Positions 27,836-39,668 of a DNA stretch of 40,656 nucleotides are shown here, piece by piece. The position numbers and the translations under genes are program-made. Origin of the DNA: Nitrincola sp. (GTDB lineage Bacteria > Pseudomonadota > Gammaproteobacteria > Pseudomonadales > Balneatricaceae); the NCBI GenBank assembly GCA_021208565.1, contig JAJOJN010000051.1:1-40656 (forward strand). Direction: 5' to 3'. Positions within the stretch are counted from its first letter, which is position 1, and each line of letters starts with the position of its first letter. The notes beneath the pieces are model-generated. The model ran no database searches. It saw nothing but the letters and a program-made list of their open reading frames with translations, and was not told the DNA's origin.

Positions 27836-29049
27836 TTAGACATCAAGCAGCAGACGCGCAGGATCTTCGAGAAGATCTTTGATTGTCACCAGGAATTGTA
27901 CCGCTTCCTTACCGTCAATCATACGATGGTCGTATGAAAGCGCTAAATACATCATCGGCAGAATAACGACTTGCCCTTTAACCGCCATTGGACGCTCTTG
28001 GATTTTGTGCATACCCAAGATCGCTGTTTGTGGTGGGTTCAAAATAGGTGTAGACATCAAGGAACCAAATACACCACCGTTAGTGATGGTGAAGGTACCA
28101 CCTTGCATATCTTCCATACCTAGCTTGCCGTCACGCCCACGCTTACCGAAGTCTGCAATGGTCGCTTCGATATCAGCTAAGCTCATGCTGTCAGTGTCGC
28201 GAAGAACTGGAACCATCAAACCACGATCAGTGGATACAGCCACACCGATATCTTGGTAAGCATGGTAAACCATGTCATTACCATCGATAGACGCATTAAC
28301 TGCTGGGAAGCGTTTCAGTGCTTCGGTTGCTGCTTTTACGAAGAAGGACATAAAACCTAAACGAGTACCGTTATGGGTTTTCTCGAACAGGTCTTTGTAT
28401 TGGCTACGCAGATCCATTACAGGCTTCATATTAACTTCATTGTAAGTGGTTAACATGGCTGCATTTTTGTTGCGCTTCTACTAGACGCTTAGCAATCGTT
28501 GCACGCAAGCGAGTCATCGGAACGCGCTTCTCTACACGCTCACCCGCAGGTACATTAAGTGCAACAGCTGGGGCTGCAGCAGCAGGCTTAGCCGCTGGAG
28601 CCGCAGCAGCAGGAGCAGACCCACGGTTGTTCAGATAGTTTTGAACGTCTTCTTTAGTGATACCGCCATTTTTTGCCAGTACCTTTAATCTGAGACGCAT
28701 CCAGATTGTTTTCATCAATCAGTTTGCGCGCTGCAGGACCTACTTTCTCAGCGTCTGTATCACTGGTATCTGACGCTTGCGCAGCAGCGGCTGGTGCAGC
28801 CGATGCAACAGCACCCGCTTCAAAGATTGCCAAAATCTCTTCGCTGAGAACCGTATCGCCCTCACCTTTGAGGATTTCTTTGATCACACCATCAGCAGGT
28901 GCGACGACTTCGAGAACAACTTTATCGGTTTCGATATCAACAATCAGTTCATCTGTAGCACAAGCTTCACCTGGCTTTTTATGCCAAGTAGCGACCGTAC
29001 CATCTGCAACCGATTCAGGGAACGTAGGTGCTTTAATTTCGATACTCAT
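27836..29049 (-). CDS. sucB: Dihydrolipoyllysine succinyltransferase, E2 of 2-oxoglutarate dehydrogenase (two frameshifts)
   Basis: About 404 residues when repaired. Order: lipoyl domain with Lys43 in [10 protein letters not shown]; Ala/Pro-rich linker; E3-binding domain ([23 protein letters not shown]); second Ala/Pro linker; catalytic domain with [20 protein letters not shown] and the active-site SYDHRMIDG. Frameshifts: an extra A in the A6 run near 28667-28672 (family reads [13 protein letters not shown]) and an extra A near 28454-28459 (family reads [15 protein letters not shown]). Both flanks are in-family, so this is one gene. Confidence 0.94.
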
Positions 29050-29096
29050 GTTCTTTCCTTTTTGTATGCTGCTCTAAGGTTCATTCGAACGCGTTA

Positions 29097-31928
29097 TTAA
29101 CCGTTTATCGCTTCATTAACCAGCTTTTCTTGCTGCTCAACGTGGACAGAAATATAACCTACCGCAGGCGCTGCTGCGTGAGGACGACCGACACCCTCGA
29201 GGGAAAGTTTCGGATTATGCTTCTGTAACACATGGCGCATGTGATGCTGGCTGCAATACCAAGCGCCTTGATTCATTGGCTCTTCCTGACACCACACTAC
29301 CGATTCAAGGTTAGTGTAGTCTGCAATCGCTTGTTCAAGGATTGCTTCAGGGAAAGGATACAACTGTTCAATACGAACAATCGCGACATCATCTTTTTCC
29401 AATTCAGCACGACGGTTGTACAGGTCGTAATAAACCTTACCGCTACACAGAACCAAACGCTTCACCTTCTTCGGATCCAGCTTATCGATTTCTGGAATCA
29501 CTGGTTGGAAAGTACCTTCTGCCAGATCTTCAAGTGAGCACACCGCTTGCTTATGACGTAGCAGTGACTTAGGCGTCATGACAACCAGCGGTTTACGCAG
29601 AGGACGAGTCACTTGACGACGTAACAGATGGAAAATTTGTGATGGCGTAGTCGGTACAGCAACTTGAATGTTGTGCTCTGCACACAACTGCAAGAAGCGC
29701 TCCAAACGAGCAGATGAATGCTCTGGACCTTGACCTTCAAAACCATGTGGCAACAACATGGTTAAGCCGCATAGACGACCCCACTTGTGCTCACCACTGG
29801 TGATAAACTGGTCGATTACCACTTGGGCACCGTTAGCAAAGTCACCAAACTGTGCTTCCCAAATGACCATGCTATTGGGCATCGTGGTGGCGTAACCATA
29901 TTCGAACGCCAGTACTGCTTCTTCAGAGAGGAAGGAGTCAAAGATGTCGAAATTCGGCTGATTTTCATCCAGATGCTGAAGTGGTACGTAAGTGCTGGCA
30001 TCTTTTTGGTTGTGAACCACGGCATGACGGTGTGAGAAAGTACCACGACCGACGTCTTGGCCTGTCAAACGCACCTGATGGCCTTCAGCCAATAGCGTTG
30101 CGTAAGCTAGAGTCTCTGCGAAGCCCCAGTTGATTTCCATGCCACCAGCAGCCATGCGAATACGATCATCATAGATCTTCTGCACTTGACGCTGAATCGG
30201 GAAGCCTTCAGGGAAGCGACACATCTTTTGTCCCAACTCCTGAAGCAGTTTGATATCAACGCGCGTATCGGCTTCAAAACTCCAAAGATGTCCTAGGTAA
30301 GGCTTCCAATCCACGAACATTTCGGTATTGGGTTCCATCACCAGGGATTTAGCAACGTGCTCACCGTTTTCAAGTGCCTTACGATACTCTTGCTCCATCT
30401 CTTTGCTTTGATCGGCCGTGATAACAGCTTCATCAACTAAGCGCTGAGCATAAAGCTCACGAGTCGTTTTTTTGTACTTTGATCTGATTGTACATCAGTG
30501 GCTGAGTACCGGATGGCTCATCCGCTTCGTTATGACCACGACGACGGTAGCAGACCAGGTCAATTACCACGTCTTTGTTAAACTCGTTACGGTAGTCAAG
30601 TGCCAGTTGCGTCACAAAACGCACTGCTTCTGGATCATCACCATTAACGTGGAAGATCGGCGCCTGCACCATTTTAGCAACATCGGTGCAGTATTCAGTT
30701 GAACGCGCATCTTCTTTCTTAGACGTTGTGAAACCAACTTGGTTGTTGATCACAATGTGAATGGTACCGCCTGTCTTGTATGCACGGGTCTGTGACATCT
30801 GGAAGGTTTCCATGACCACGCCTTGACCAGCAAATGCAGCGTCACCGTGGATAGAAACCGGAATTACCGAGTTACCCACTGGATCTTGACGACGGTCTTG
30901 ACGGGCGCGAACAGAACCCTCAACCACTGGAGAAACGATTTCCAAGTGAGATGGGTTGAACGCCATTGCCAAGTGAACTTCACCACCTGGGGTCATGATA
31001 TTTGAAGAGAAACCTTGGTGGTATTTCACGTCACCTGATGTTTCAAGGGTTTTTTTACCTTCAAATTCACCAAAGAGGTCGGATGGTTCTTACCGAAGAT
31101 ATTAACCAGAACGTTTAAACGTCCACGGTGTGCCATGCCGATTACCACTTCTTTAGCGCCATCTTTACCAGCACGTTGAATCAGTTCATCTAGACATGGA
31201 ATCAGTGACTCACCACCTTCTACACCAAAGCGTTTAGCGCCGGCATAACGTGAGCCAAGGTATTTCTCTAAGCCTTCAGCAGCAGTTAAACGCTCAAGGA
31301 TATGGATACGGGTGTCGGCATCAAGGACAGGATCACAACGCACGGGCTCCATGCGAGATTGGATCCAACGCTTCTCTTGAGTATCAACAATATGCATATA
31401 CTCAGCACCTACAGATGAACAGTAGGTTTTCTTTAAGTCTTCAACGATTGACTTAAGCGGCGCTTCTTCTGTACCGAAGAACAGCGAACCGAGCTGGAAG
31501 GTTGTATCGTAATCAGCTTCTGATAGCTCATGGAAACGCAAATCAAGATCGGGAACCGGTGGACGCTGCAGTAAATTCAGCGGATCAATTTTTGCCACCT
31601 GATGACCACGAACACGGTAGGCGTTGATCATGCGCAATACGCGAACCTGTTTCTTTTCGTGTTCAGAGCTTACGCTGGCAACTGATGCAGGACCAGCTTT
31701 GCGTTGGTTTTTAGCCAACAACTGGAAATGATCACGAATAGGCGTATGCGGAATATCTTGCGTGAGGTTGTCGCCTGTCTTTGGCAAACGATCAAATTCT
31801 TCTCGCCACTCCTGAGGAACGGCATTGGGGTCAATGAGGTAGGCTTCGTATAGTTGTTCTACATATGAAAGATTTCCACCGTATAGGTGAGCGTTCTTCC
31901 ACATCAGCTCCATCATGCTGTCTTGCAT
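29097..31928 (-). CDS. sucA: 2-oxoglutarate dehydrogenase E1 component (two frameshifts)
   Basis: A thiamine diphosphate E1 enzyme, about 943 residues when repaired, decarboxylating 2-oxoglutarate. It starts MQDSMMELMWKNAHLYGG at ATG 31928 with GGGTG upstream; upstream codons are not family-like. Visible: RYAGAKRFGVEGGESLIP, GMAHRGRLNVLVN, SSNIMTPGGEVHLAMAFNPSHLE, GDAAFAGQGVV, VINNQVGFTTS, GQDVGRGTFSHRHAV. Frameshifts: one base missing near 31083 (family DLFGEFEGKKTLE) and an extra A in the run near 30468-30474 (QKTTRELYAQ). It heads sucAB-lpd-sucCD. Confidence 0.95.
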
Positions 31929-32241
31929 TATTATTTCACCCTGAGTCTGAGGTAAGCTGTCTGACAAGGCTGCACCACTCCTCGCCACACTTCGGGGCTT
32001 CCTCTTAGCTGATTACCGTTTAGGATGCCCAGTGTTTACACAGAAGGCATTCGTATTATTTTACGACTTTTCTGACCTTCTTAACACCGTTCAACAGAAT
32101 TGAATTCTACAGAAAATTATAGCGACGGGTAACATAGACCTTATGGGAAGATTTCCATGTTTTAAGTAACGTTATTGCATAAGGATATAACCCAAAAACA
32201 AAAGGCGCCACTCGGGCGCCTTTGTAGAGATAAGCAAATGA
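31929..32241 (-). promoter_or_regulatory. sucA upstream region
   Basis: A 313-base gap between sdhB and sucA with no gene. On the minus strand a TATAAT hexamer (32116-32121) is followed by a 13-base palindrome AGAATT-G-AATTCT (32096-32108), about 168 bases before sucA. No good -35 is visible. The sdhB terminator occupies the far end, so sucA probably has its own promoter here. Confidence 0.4.
32201..32223 (-). terminator. sdhCDAB rho-independent terminator
   Basis: AAAGGCGCC (32201-32209) / GGCGCCTTT (32215-32223), loop of five. On the minus strand the stem is followed by TTTTGTTTTTGGG, a good U-rich tail, 19 bases past the sdhB stop. Confidence 0.85.
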
Positions 32242-32946
32242 TTAGGTAGCACGCTGCAGAAGCATGTTACGAATCTTACCAATCGCTTTGGTTGGGTTTA
32301 ATCCCTTTGGACAAACGTTCACACAGTTCATGATGCCGTGGCAACGGAACACACTGAACGGATCATCCAGCTCGGATAAACGTTGATCACGAGCCGTATC
32401 ACGCGTATCGGCCAAGAAACGGTAAGCCTGAAGCAAGCCCGATGGACCGATAAACTTATCTGGGTTCCACCAGAAAGATGGGCACGCCGTTGAACAACAT
32501 GCACATAGGATACACTCATAAAGCCCATCCAATTCTGCACGATCTTCAGGCGACTGAAGGCGTTCAATTGCTGGTGCTGGCGTATCGTTGATCAAGAAAG
32601 GCTTGACCTTCTCGTACTGACGATAGAACTGAGTCATATCGACAACCAAGTCACGAATCACAGGCAAGCCTGGTAGCGGACGAAGTACAAGCTTGTCCTT
32701 TTCAACGACCTGCGACAACGGCGTGATACACGCCAAGCCATTTTTACCATTCATGTTCATCCCGTCTGAACCGCACACACCTTCACGGCATGAACGACGG
32801 AATGTCATTGAAGGATCTTTTTCTTTCAACAACTGGAGCAAGTCCAGTACCATGATGTCTTTACCACCAGGAATCTCAATATGGATATCCTGCATGTAAG
32901 GAGCATTATCGGTTTCAGGATTGTATCTGTATACACTTACTAGCAT
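32242..32946 (-). CDS. sdhB: Succinate dehydrogenase iron-sulfur subunit
   Basis: A 234-residue subunit carrying three Fe-S centres of complex II. Ligands are clear: [2Fe-2S] in SCREGVCGSDGMNMNG..GLAC, [4Fe-4S] in CILCACCSTACPSFWW, [3Fe-4S] in CHGIMNCVNVCPKGLNP. It passes electrons from SdhA flavin to ubiquinone at SdhCD. It follows sdhA by 12 bases and ends at a good terminator. Intact. Confidence 0.97.
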   Translation of the reverse strand: MLVSVYRYNPETDNAPYMQDIHIEIPGGKDIMVLDLLQLLKEKDPSMTFRRSCREGVCGSDGMNMNGKNGLACITPLSQVVEKDKLVLRPLPGLPVIRDLVVDMTQFYRQYEKVKPFLINDTPAPAIERLQSPEDRAELDGLYECILCACCSTACPSFWWNPDKFIGPSGLLQAYRFLADTRDTARDQRLSELDDPFSVFRCHGIMNCVNVCPKGLNPTKAIGKIRNMLLQRAT

Positions 32947-32958
32947 ATCATGAGCCTC

Positions 32959-34732
32959 TTAGTAAGTTCTGACCTTAGGCGGAAATGCGTCTACAGTCTT
33001 AGGCGCGAAATTCACCGCACGCTTACCTATACGCTTATCCGCTGGGTAATAGATCGAATGGCATAGCCAATTTTCATCATCACGCTCAGTGAAATCGTTA
33101 CGCGCATGGGCACCACGAGACTCTTTACGCTCAACGGCTGCTACTGCAGTCGCTTCAGCTACCTCCAGCAAGTTCTCAAGCTCAAGGGCCTCAATACGTG
33201 ACGTATTGAAAGACAAGCTCTTGTCTTCAAGATGCAAGTTTTCAACTTTCTTGCGAATGTCACCCAGCAACTGAAGACCTTTATCCATGCTTGGACCGTC
33301 ACGGAATACACCGAAGTATAGCTGCATAGTATTTTGCAACTCTTTACGCACTTCAGCGATTTTTTTCACCGCCCGTAGTGTTATTTAGACGATTCAGACG
33401 CGCCATAGCCGCATCGATATCAGCGTCAGTTGCATCTTTAACTTCGTAACCTTCACGCATCTGCTGCTCAATTTGCATACCCGCAGCGCGACCGAAGACC
33501 ACCAAATCAAGCAGAGAGTTTCCACCCAAACGGTTAGCACCGTGTACAGATACACAAGCCACTTCACCACAGGCAAACAAACCATTAACGATCTGATCAT
33601 TGCCATTTTCATCTGGACAGATAACCTGACCACCGATATTGGTTGGCAAGCCACCCATCATGTAGTGGCAAGTTGGCACAACCGGGATAGGCTCTTTAAC
33701 GGGATCAACCGCTGCGAAGGTTTTGGACAATTCACAGATACCCGGTAGACGAGAATGAAGAACCTCTTCACCCAAGTGATCGAGTTTCAGCAATACGTGA
33801 TCACCTTCTGGACCACAGCCACGACCTTCAAGGATCTCTAAGATCATTGAACGCGCAACAACGTCACGACCCGCCAAGTCTTTGGCGTTCGGCGCATAAC
33901 GCTCCATGAAACGCTCGCCGTCTTTATTGATCAGGTAACCACCTTCACCACGACAGCCTTCAGTGACCAGCGTACCCGCACCAGCGATACCGGTTGGGTG
34001 GAACTGCCACATCTCCATATCTTGCGCCGCAAAACCAGCACGCAATGCCATACCCATACCGTCACCAGTATTGATGAGCGCATTGGTTGTGGAGGCGTAG
34101 ATACGACCAGCACCACCAGTAGCCAGTACCGTTGCTTTAGCTTTGATATAAACGGTTTCACCCGTTTCGATGCAGATAGCGATACAACCCACAACGGCGT
34201 TATCAGCATTCTTTACCAAGTCTACGGCATACCATTCATTTAGGAAGGTTGTGCCCGCTTTCATATTGGCTTGGTAGAGCGTATGCAGTAGAGCGTGACC
34301 CGTACGGTCTGCCGCAGCACAAGTACGCGCTGCCTGAGTTGGATTATCTGGACCCTTTGACTGACCACCAAATGGGCGCTGATAAATACGACCAATCTCG
34401 GTACGCGAGAATGGCAGACCCATGTGATCAAGTTCAAATACAGCCTGAGGACCTACAGAACACATGTACTCGATAGCATCTTGGTCACCGATATAGTCGG
34501 AACCCTTGACGGTATCGTACATGTGCCAACGCCAATCGTCATTGGGGTCCGCACTCGCGATGGCACAGGTAATACCACCTTGGGCAGAAACCGTATGCGA
34601 ACGAGTTGGAAACACTTTAGTGACACAGGCGGTATTCAAACCAGACTGAGCCAACTGCAGTGAAGCACGCATGCCCGCACCGCCGCCACCGACAACGATG
34701 GCATCAAAGGTTAATGTACGCAGCTTTGTCAT
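32959..34732 (-). CDS. sdhA: Succinate dehydrogenase flavoprotein subunit (one frameshift)
   Basis: The catalytic FAD subunit of complex II, 590 residues when repaired. FAD-binding [18 protein letters not shown]; covalent flavin at His46 in [13 protein letters not shown]; substrate/active-site elements [17 protein letters not shown] and [16 protein letters not shown]. The frame breaks at a T-run near 33360-33366 (one extra base); the family-like reading passes from NTTGGEK to [14 protein letters not shown]-terminus [17 protein letters not shown] is normal. It lies three bases after the sdhD stop. Confidence 0.95.
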
Positions 34733-34735
34733 CTC

Positions 34736-35083
34736 TTAAACACCCCATAGAATCTGAATGCCCCACACGACGTAAATAAACGCCAGCAGACCACATACGG
34801 ATTGAACTGCGAAACGGATGCTAGTCTTTTTGATATAGTCAGTTGATACCGACCAAAGACCAATCCACGCATGAGCTACCATTGACAAAATTGCCAACAG
34901 GGTGAAGATACGCATTGCTGTACCTTGGAATAAAGATGACCAAGCGGCATAACTCAGATCAGAACTGAACAGCAAGTAACCGATCATAAAAATCGTGTAC
35001 GCCATCAAGACAACCGCGGTTACACGCTGCATCATCCAATCGTAAAGACCACTACGGCCAAAACTTGTAATACTTGTTACCAT
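34736..35083 (-). CDS. sdhD: Succinate dehydrogenase membrane anchor SdhD
   Basis: A 115-residue, three-helix membrane subunit helping bind haem b and quinone. I choose the second ATG (35083, MVTSITSFGRSG) because AGGAG lies seven bases upstream, whereas it sits one base from the first ATG (35089). With this start the haem ligand in VAHAWIGLW is His71 and the length is 115, both as in E. coli. It overlaps the end of sdhC by seven bases. Confidence 0.93.
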   Translation of the reverse strand: MVTSITSFGRSGLYDWMMQRVTAVVLMAYTIFMIGYLLFSSDLSYAAWSSLFQGTAMRIFTLLAILSMVAHAWIGLWSVSTDYIKKTSIRFAVQSVCGLLAFIYVVWGIQILWGV

Positions 35084-35454
35084 ATCCATACTCCTGCCAG
35101 AAGGACAAGAACAACACCTGCAATCAGAGTAACTTTGGCGGCCAAAGTACCTGATTCCAACTCTTCACAGTAGCCAAAATCCATAATGAGATGTTTGACG
35201 CCCGCGACTAGGTGATACAGCAGTGCTGATACAAATCCCCATGCGATGAGTTTAGCCAGGAAGCTATCCCGTAGAAGATCAGCGGCGGCATTAAAGCCGG
35301 ACTGAGATTCCAGTGACAATCCCAATAAGTACATAGCGAAGATGGCACCAAAGAACAGTGCTACACCTGTGACGCGATGTAGAATTGAGGTGACCGCCGG
35401 TAGTGGCAGTTTAATGGTTTGTATATCTAGGTTTACAGGTCGTTTTTTGTTCAC
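35077..35454 (-). CDS. sdhC: Succinate dehydrogenase cytochrome b556 subunit SdhC
   Basis: A 125-residue, three-helix membrane subunit of complex II. It starts with GTG 35454: MNKKRPVNLDIQTIKLPL is the family N-terminus, and no ATG lies close by. SILHRVTG holds the Ser/Arg quinone-site residues, and the haem ligand is the His in YHLVAGVKHLIMDFG. First gene of sdhCDAB, divergent from gltA. Confidence 0.95.
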   Translation of the reverse strand: MNKKRPVNLDIQTIKLPLPAVTSILHRVTGVALFFGAIFAMYLLGLSLESQSGFNAAADLLRDSFLAKLIAWGFVSALLYHLVAGVKHLIMDFGYCEELESGTLAAKVTLIAGVVLVLLAGVWIW

Positions 35455-35888
35455 GGCTCTAGTTCACACTTTTGTAGTCCCTTTGCAGGACGGGTTGCTG
35501 GAAGTGCTTAGAAGCAGTAGTTCGATTTGCCGAACCGGCATTGCACATTTGTGCCATTGCACAACTGTACAATGTCAACTCAGGGCTCGAAGTATAGTCA
35601 GTTACGAAACTTAATACAACGCGACTTGACGTCTGTACAACAATGGTCTAACACGCCAATTCCCTTGGAAAAATTTCATCATTACCTATTAGGCTAACTA
35701 GGTTATTTCGGATCACTCTGCTATCTTTGTTGTCGACATGTTGCATTGCACTATTCATCTTTAGGTTGAATTGACAAACCCTTCTCAACCTCTATAGTTG
35801 TCGAGTTCTCATTCAGGTAGTACCTGACAATGTAATCAAATGACCAAGATAAGTCATTGTAATTATAACCGAATGATAGGAGCCACCT
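35455..35888. promoter_or_regulatory. Divergent sdhC / gltA promoter region
   Basis: A 434-base gap without a gene. Plus strand: TTGACA (35771-35776), 16 bases, TATAGT (35793-35798), a good sigma-70 promoter for gltA about 85 bases before its start. Minus strand: TATACT (35591-35596) with TTGTAT (35614-35619) 17 bases upstream, a likely sdhC promoter. Between that promoter and sdhC lies a repeat-rich patch (35528-35576) with ATTGCACA twice, partly palindromic (GCACA-TT-TGTGC), a candidate binding site for a TCA regulator. Confidence 0.55.
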
Positions 35889-37163
35889 ATGGCTGACAAG
35901 AAAGCACGTTTGACGGTCGACGGCCTGGATGGAGTCATTGAACTCCCAGTTTACTCAGGAACTGAAGGTCCAGATGTTATTGATGTCCGTCCGCTGACTG
36001 GAAAAGGTCTTTTTACCTATGACCCTGGCTTCGTTTCGACGGCTGCCTGCGAATCTCAAATCACTTATATCGATGGTGATCAAGGGATTCTGTTGCACCG
36101 CGGATACCCGATTGATCAGCTTGCTGAGAAGTCGGACTACCTCGAAGTCTGTTATTTGCTGCTTAACGGCGAGCTTCCTAACGCCGAAGAGAAGAAGAAA
36201 TTTGTCAACACCATCAGTAATCATACAATGGTTCATGAACAACTGATTTCTTTCTATAAAGGCTTCCGTCGTGATGCTCACCCAATGGCAATTATGTGTG
36301 GTGTTGTGGGAGCTTTATCTGCCTTCTATCACGACTCATTAGATATCAATAACGCCAACCACCGTGAAGTATGCGCTTACCGCCTTATTGCGAAGATGCC
36401 TACACTAGCGGCCATGTGTTACAAATACTCGATTGGCCAGCCGTTTATGTTCCCGCGCAACGATAAGAGTTATGCGGAAAACTTCTTGCGCATGATGTTC
36501 TCTACACCTTGCTCTGACTATGAAGTTAGCCCTGTACTTGTTCGCGCAATGGATCGTATTTTTACGCTACACGCTGATCACGAACAAAACGCCTCAACCT
36601 CCACTGTTCGCTTAGCGGGTTCTTCTGGCGCTAACCCCTTCGCATGTATTGCCGCGGGTATTGCCGCCCTTTGGGGTCCTGCACATGGCGGTGCTAATGA
36701 AGCCGTATTGACTATGCTCGAGGAAATTGGCGACGAGGCGAATATCCCTGAGTTTATTAAGCGCGCTAAAGATCCTAACGATCCTTTCCGCTTAATGGGC
36801 TTCGGTCACCGCGTCTATCGCAACTTTGATCCACGCTCGCGCGTGATGAAAAAGACTTGTGACGAAGTGTTGGCAGAGCTACACATTACCGATCCGCTTC
36901 TAAAAATCGCGACGCGCCTAGAAGAAATCGCTTTGGAAGACCCTTACTTCGTAGAGCGTAAACTCTACCCGAACGTAGACTTCTACTCTGGCATTATCCT
37001 GAAGGCGATGGGTATTCCAACCAGCATGTTCACGGTAATCTTCGCGATGTCACGTACCATTGGCTGGATTTCTCATTGGAACGAGTTCCACTCTAGCCCT
37101 AACCGCATTGGACGTCCGCGCCAGCTGTACACAGGTGCTAAAAAGCGCGACTATCCAGGTTAA
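35889..37163 (+). CDS. gltA: Citrate synthase (type II)
   Basis: A 424-residue enzyme condensing oxaloacetate with acetyl-CoA. Length and N-terminal beta domain mark the hexameric, NADH-sensitive gram-negative type. Active-site residues visible: His266 in [11 protein letters not shown], His307 in [13 protein letters not shown], and the Asp in YPNVDFYSG. The ATG has AGGAG at six to seven bases. Divergent from sdhCDAB, which is the common order in pseudomonads and relatives. Confidence 0.97.
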   Translation: MADKKARLTVDGLDGVIELPVYSGTEGPDVIDVRPLTGKGLFTYDPGFVSTAACESQITYIDGDQGILLHRGYPIDQLAEKSDYLEVCYLLLNGELPNAEEKKKFVNTISNHTMVHEQLISFYKGFRRDAHPMAIMCGVVGALSAFYHDSLDINNANHREVCAYRLIAKMPTLAAMCYKYSIGQPFMFPRNDKSYAENFLRMMFSTPCSDYEVSPVLVRAMDRIFTLHADHEQNASTSTVRLAGSSGANPFACIAAGIAALWGPAHGGANEAVLTMLEEIGDEANIPEFIKRAKDPNDPFRLMGFGHRVYRNFDPRSRVMKKTCDEVLAELHITDPLLKIATRLEEIALEDPYFVERKLYPNVDFYSGIILKAMGIPTSMFTVIFAMSRTIGWISHWNEFHSSPNRIGRPRQLYTGAKKRDYPG

Positions 37164-37179
37164 TGCTTAGCCTTAGATG

Positions 37180-37207
37180 AAATTGCCCGCAGATGCGGGC
37201 AATTTTT
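37180..37207 (+). terminator. gltA rho-independent terminator
   Basis: AAATTGCCCGC (37180-37190) / GCGGGCAATTT (37195-37205), loop AGAT, followed by TTTT. Lies 17 bases after the gltA stop and upstream of the convergent rlmKL end. Confidence 0.92.
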
Positions 37208-37250
37208 TTAGTGCGTAATCTCAAAGCAACAGTGAATTTTACTATTGCGC

Positions 37251-39363
37251 TTAAAAATCAGGATCTAAAGATTGCTGTGTCACATCCTTGATTTGATAGC
37301 GTGATAAGGCTTCATAATCGAGCTTAAAGCGTCGGTAATTGTTTGAGAAAATCAGTAAGCCATTTGGCCTTAACAAGCGCATCGCATCTTCGATTAACGC
37401 AACATGATCTCGCTGAACATCTAACACCCCTTCCATTTTCTTTGAATTAGAAAACGTGGGGGGATCCATGAAAATAAGGTCATAGACTGCCGTTTTCTGG
37501 CGTTTTTAGCCATTTGAAACAATCTTCACGAATCAGAAGATGCTGTGACAGATCAGCTTGATTGAGCAGTAAATTTTGTTTTGCCCACTCTAAATAGGTC
37601 GCTGACATATCGACACTAGTGGTGGATTTGGCTCCACCCACAGCAGCATGCACGGTTGCAGCACCCGTATAGCAAAACAGATTCAACATATCTTTGCCAG
37701 ACGCTAACATCTGAATGCGCCTGCGCACTGGACGGTGATCAAGAAAGAGTCCCGTATCAAGATAATCATGCAGATTAACCCGTAAACGACAACCCTGTTC
37801 CTGCACCACGAAAAAGTTACCCGTATCGTTTTGACGCTGATATTGATCCGTTCCCTGCTGACGCTTGCGCTGCTTCAATATCACCTGATGTGGTTTTTTA
37901 TCTAACACCACACCCGTCGCGGTGACCGCTTCAGATAAACGATTGAAGGCTTTTACAGGATCAATACTTCCCGGAGCTTGATACTCTTGAACTAAGACCT
38001 GATCACCGTAGATATCCACAGCAACAGCATATTCTGGAATATCAGCATCATAAACACGATAGCATTCTATCGATTCCTGCTTGACCCATTTGCGCAGATT
38101 TTTAAGATTTTTCTGCAATCGATTAGCGAACATCTGTGCTGTTTCACTCAACACCACGCTGGTCGCAGGTTGGGATGACTCAGGCCGCTCCGCAAAAATA
38201 TCAAACAGAAATAAACGGCTCTCTAAGGCACCGTTAAAGAGCTGATAATCTTTATGCGCCTTCAACCCCATAACACGACTTAACGCAATATCAGTGGTTA
38301 AAACGGCGGCTTGCCAGGCGTAAAACTCAGTCCGCATGAGCTGACCTAACTGTTTATACAGAAACATTAACTGCCCTGTTTCACCTAGGCGTTCACCATA
38401 AGGCGGATTGGTGATTAATAACCCCTTTTCAACACCTTCAGGGCGTTTAACCTGTGTCATTTCTTGGGTTTCTAGCTCGATCCAGTCTTCTAGTTTTGCT
38501 CGACGCACATTTTCTTTTGCGGCGGCTATCACTTGAGCATCTTGGTCAGATCCTATCAATCTCAGTGTTTGATTTTGTCGCCCTGCACTCTCTAGCGCTT
38601 TTGCTTCATCCAAAAGCTGCTGCCAGAGCGTTCGGTCAAAATCTGGCCAACGCATAAACCCATATTGGTGACGATAAAGCCCGGGGGCAATGTTTAAATA
38701 GATCAGCGCTGCTTCTGTCAACAAGGTCGCTGAACCACACATGGGATCGACCAAACAACTCACGTCGCCCTTATGCCAACCCGCTCTCATTAACACGGCT
38801 GCCGCCAAGTTTTCCTTCATAGGGGCTTCACCTGTCTTCGAGCGATAGCCTCGGCGATGCAAACTTTCACCAGAAAGATCTAGCGAAATTGCCACTTTTC
38901 CTCTTGCCAAGTGAACATTAATTCGTAACTCAGGCTGCTGCTTATCAATCTCTGGACGTTGACCTGTGGCGGCTCGAATCTGATCAACAATAGCGTCTTT
39001 TACTTTTAACGCACCAAAGTGAGTGTTTCGGATATCGTCAGTTCGACCGTTAAAGTCCACGCTGAGCGTGCCTGATGGTCTTAAATGACTCAACCAATCG
39101 ATTGATTGAACGGCATCATAAAGTGAATCTGCAGTCGTCACTGGCGCTTCCGTCAGTCGCTGCAACACTCGACTACCCAATCTTGACCATAAACAGATAC
39201 GATAACCTAGCGCTTTATCGCCTTCACAGCTGACACCGGCGACGGTCAAACGCACGGCTTCAGCCTGTAATTGTGTCAACTCATCCGCCAGCAGTTGTTC
39301 CATTCCCTTTGGGCAGGTCACAAAATATTGATACGTTTCAGTGTTTGAACTCTCTGGTGTCAT
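37251..39363 (-). CDS. rlmL: Bifunctional 23S rRNA methyltransferase RlmKL (one frameshift)
   Basis: About 704 residues when repaired, close to the 702 of E. coli. THUMP domain, then the RlmL methyltransferase (m2G2445; motif TNPPYGER near residue 310), then the RlmK domain (m7G2069) with [15 protein letters not shown] and [12 protein letters not shown] choose ATG 39363 (MTPESSNTE) because GAGG lies six bases upstream; 30 extra upstream codons are open but not family-like. The frame breaks at 37487-37500, between DCFKWLK and YDLIFMDPP, most simply by one extra base in the A/G run. Confidence 0.93.
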
Positions 39364-39668
39364 GATTACCTCGACCCCTGACTTTGGGATGAATTTTTTT
39401 TCAAGATCTTTAATCAATTTGATCTTTTGTTGTAAACGCATGATTAAATTCACGATTGTGCAGTCGCGCTATGAAGCACTCTATGAACGTTCTGTGACAT
39501 TATAGTTAATATCAATAGCCAACGCCGCTTATTTACGTTACTAATAGGGTGTGTGCCAATAGCCCTTGGTACACACGCGAAAGGTACTTAATGTTAGGTG
39601 AACCTTCACCTCATTTATATGTCATACGTTAGGTACCGCGATGACAATTAGAAATTGAGAGGCGCATT
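39364..39668. promoter_or_regulatory. rlmKL / rmf divergent region
   Basis: A 305-base gap without a gene. It holds a TATA-like patch near 39499-39506 readable on both strands (TATAAT minus, TATAGT plus), an imperfect inverted repeat GTGTGCCAA...TTGGTACACAC (39550-39575), and a palindrome AGGTGAA-CC-TTCACCT (39596-39611) about 58 bases before rmf. A GAGAGG ribosome site precedes rmf. No clear -35 found. Confidence 0.4.

Noticed and set aside
28454-33369. TCA genes sucA, sucB and sdhA as pseudogenes or as separate split subunits
   Set aside because: The fragments join by one-base changes in A/T runs into standard-length proteins; split subunits would need starts and ribosome sites at the breaks, and none are seen.
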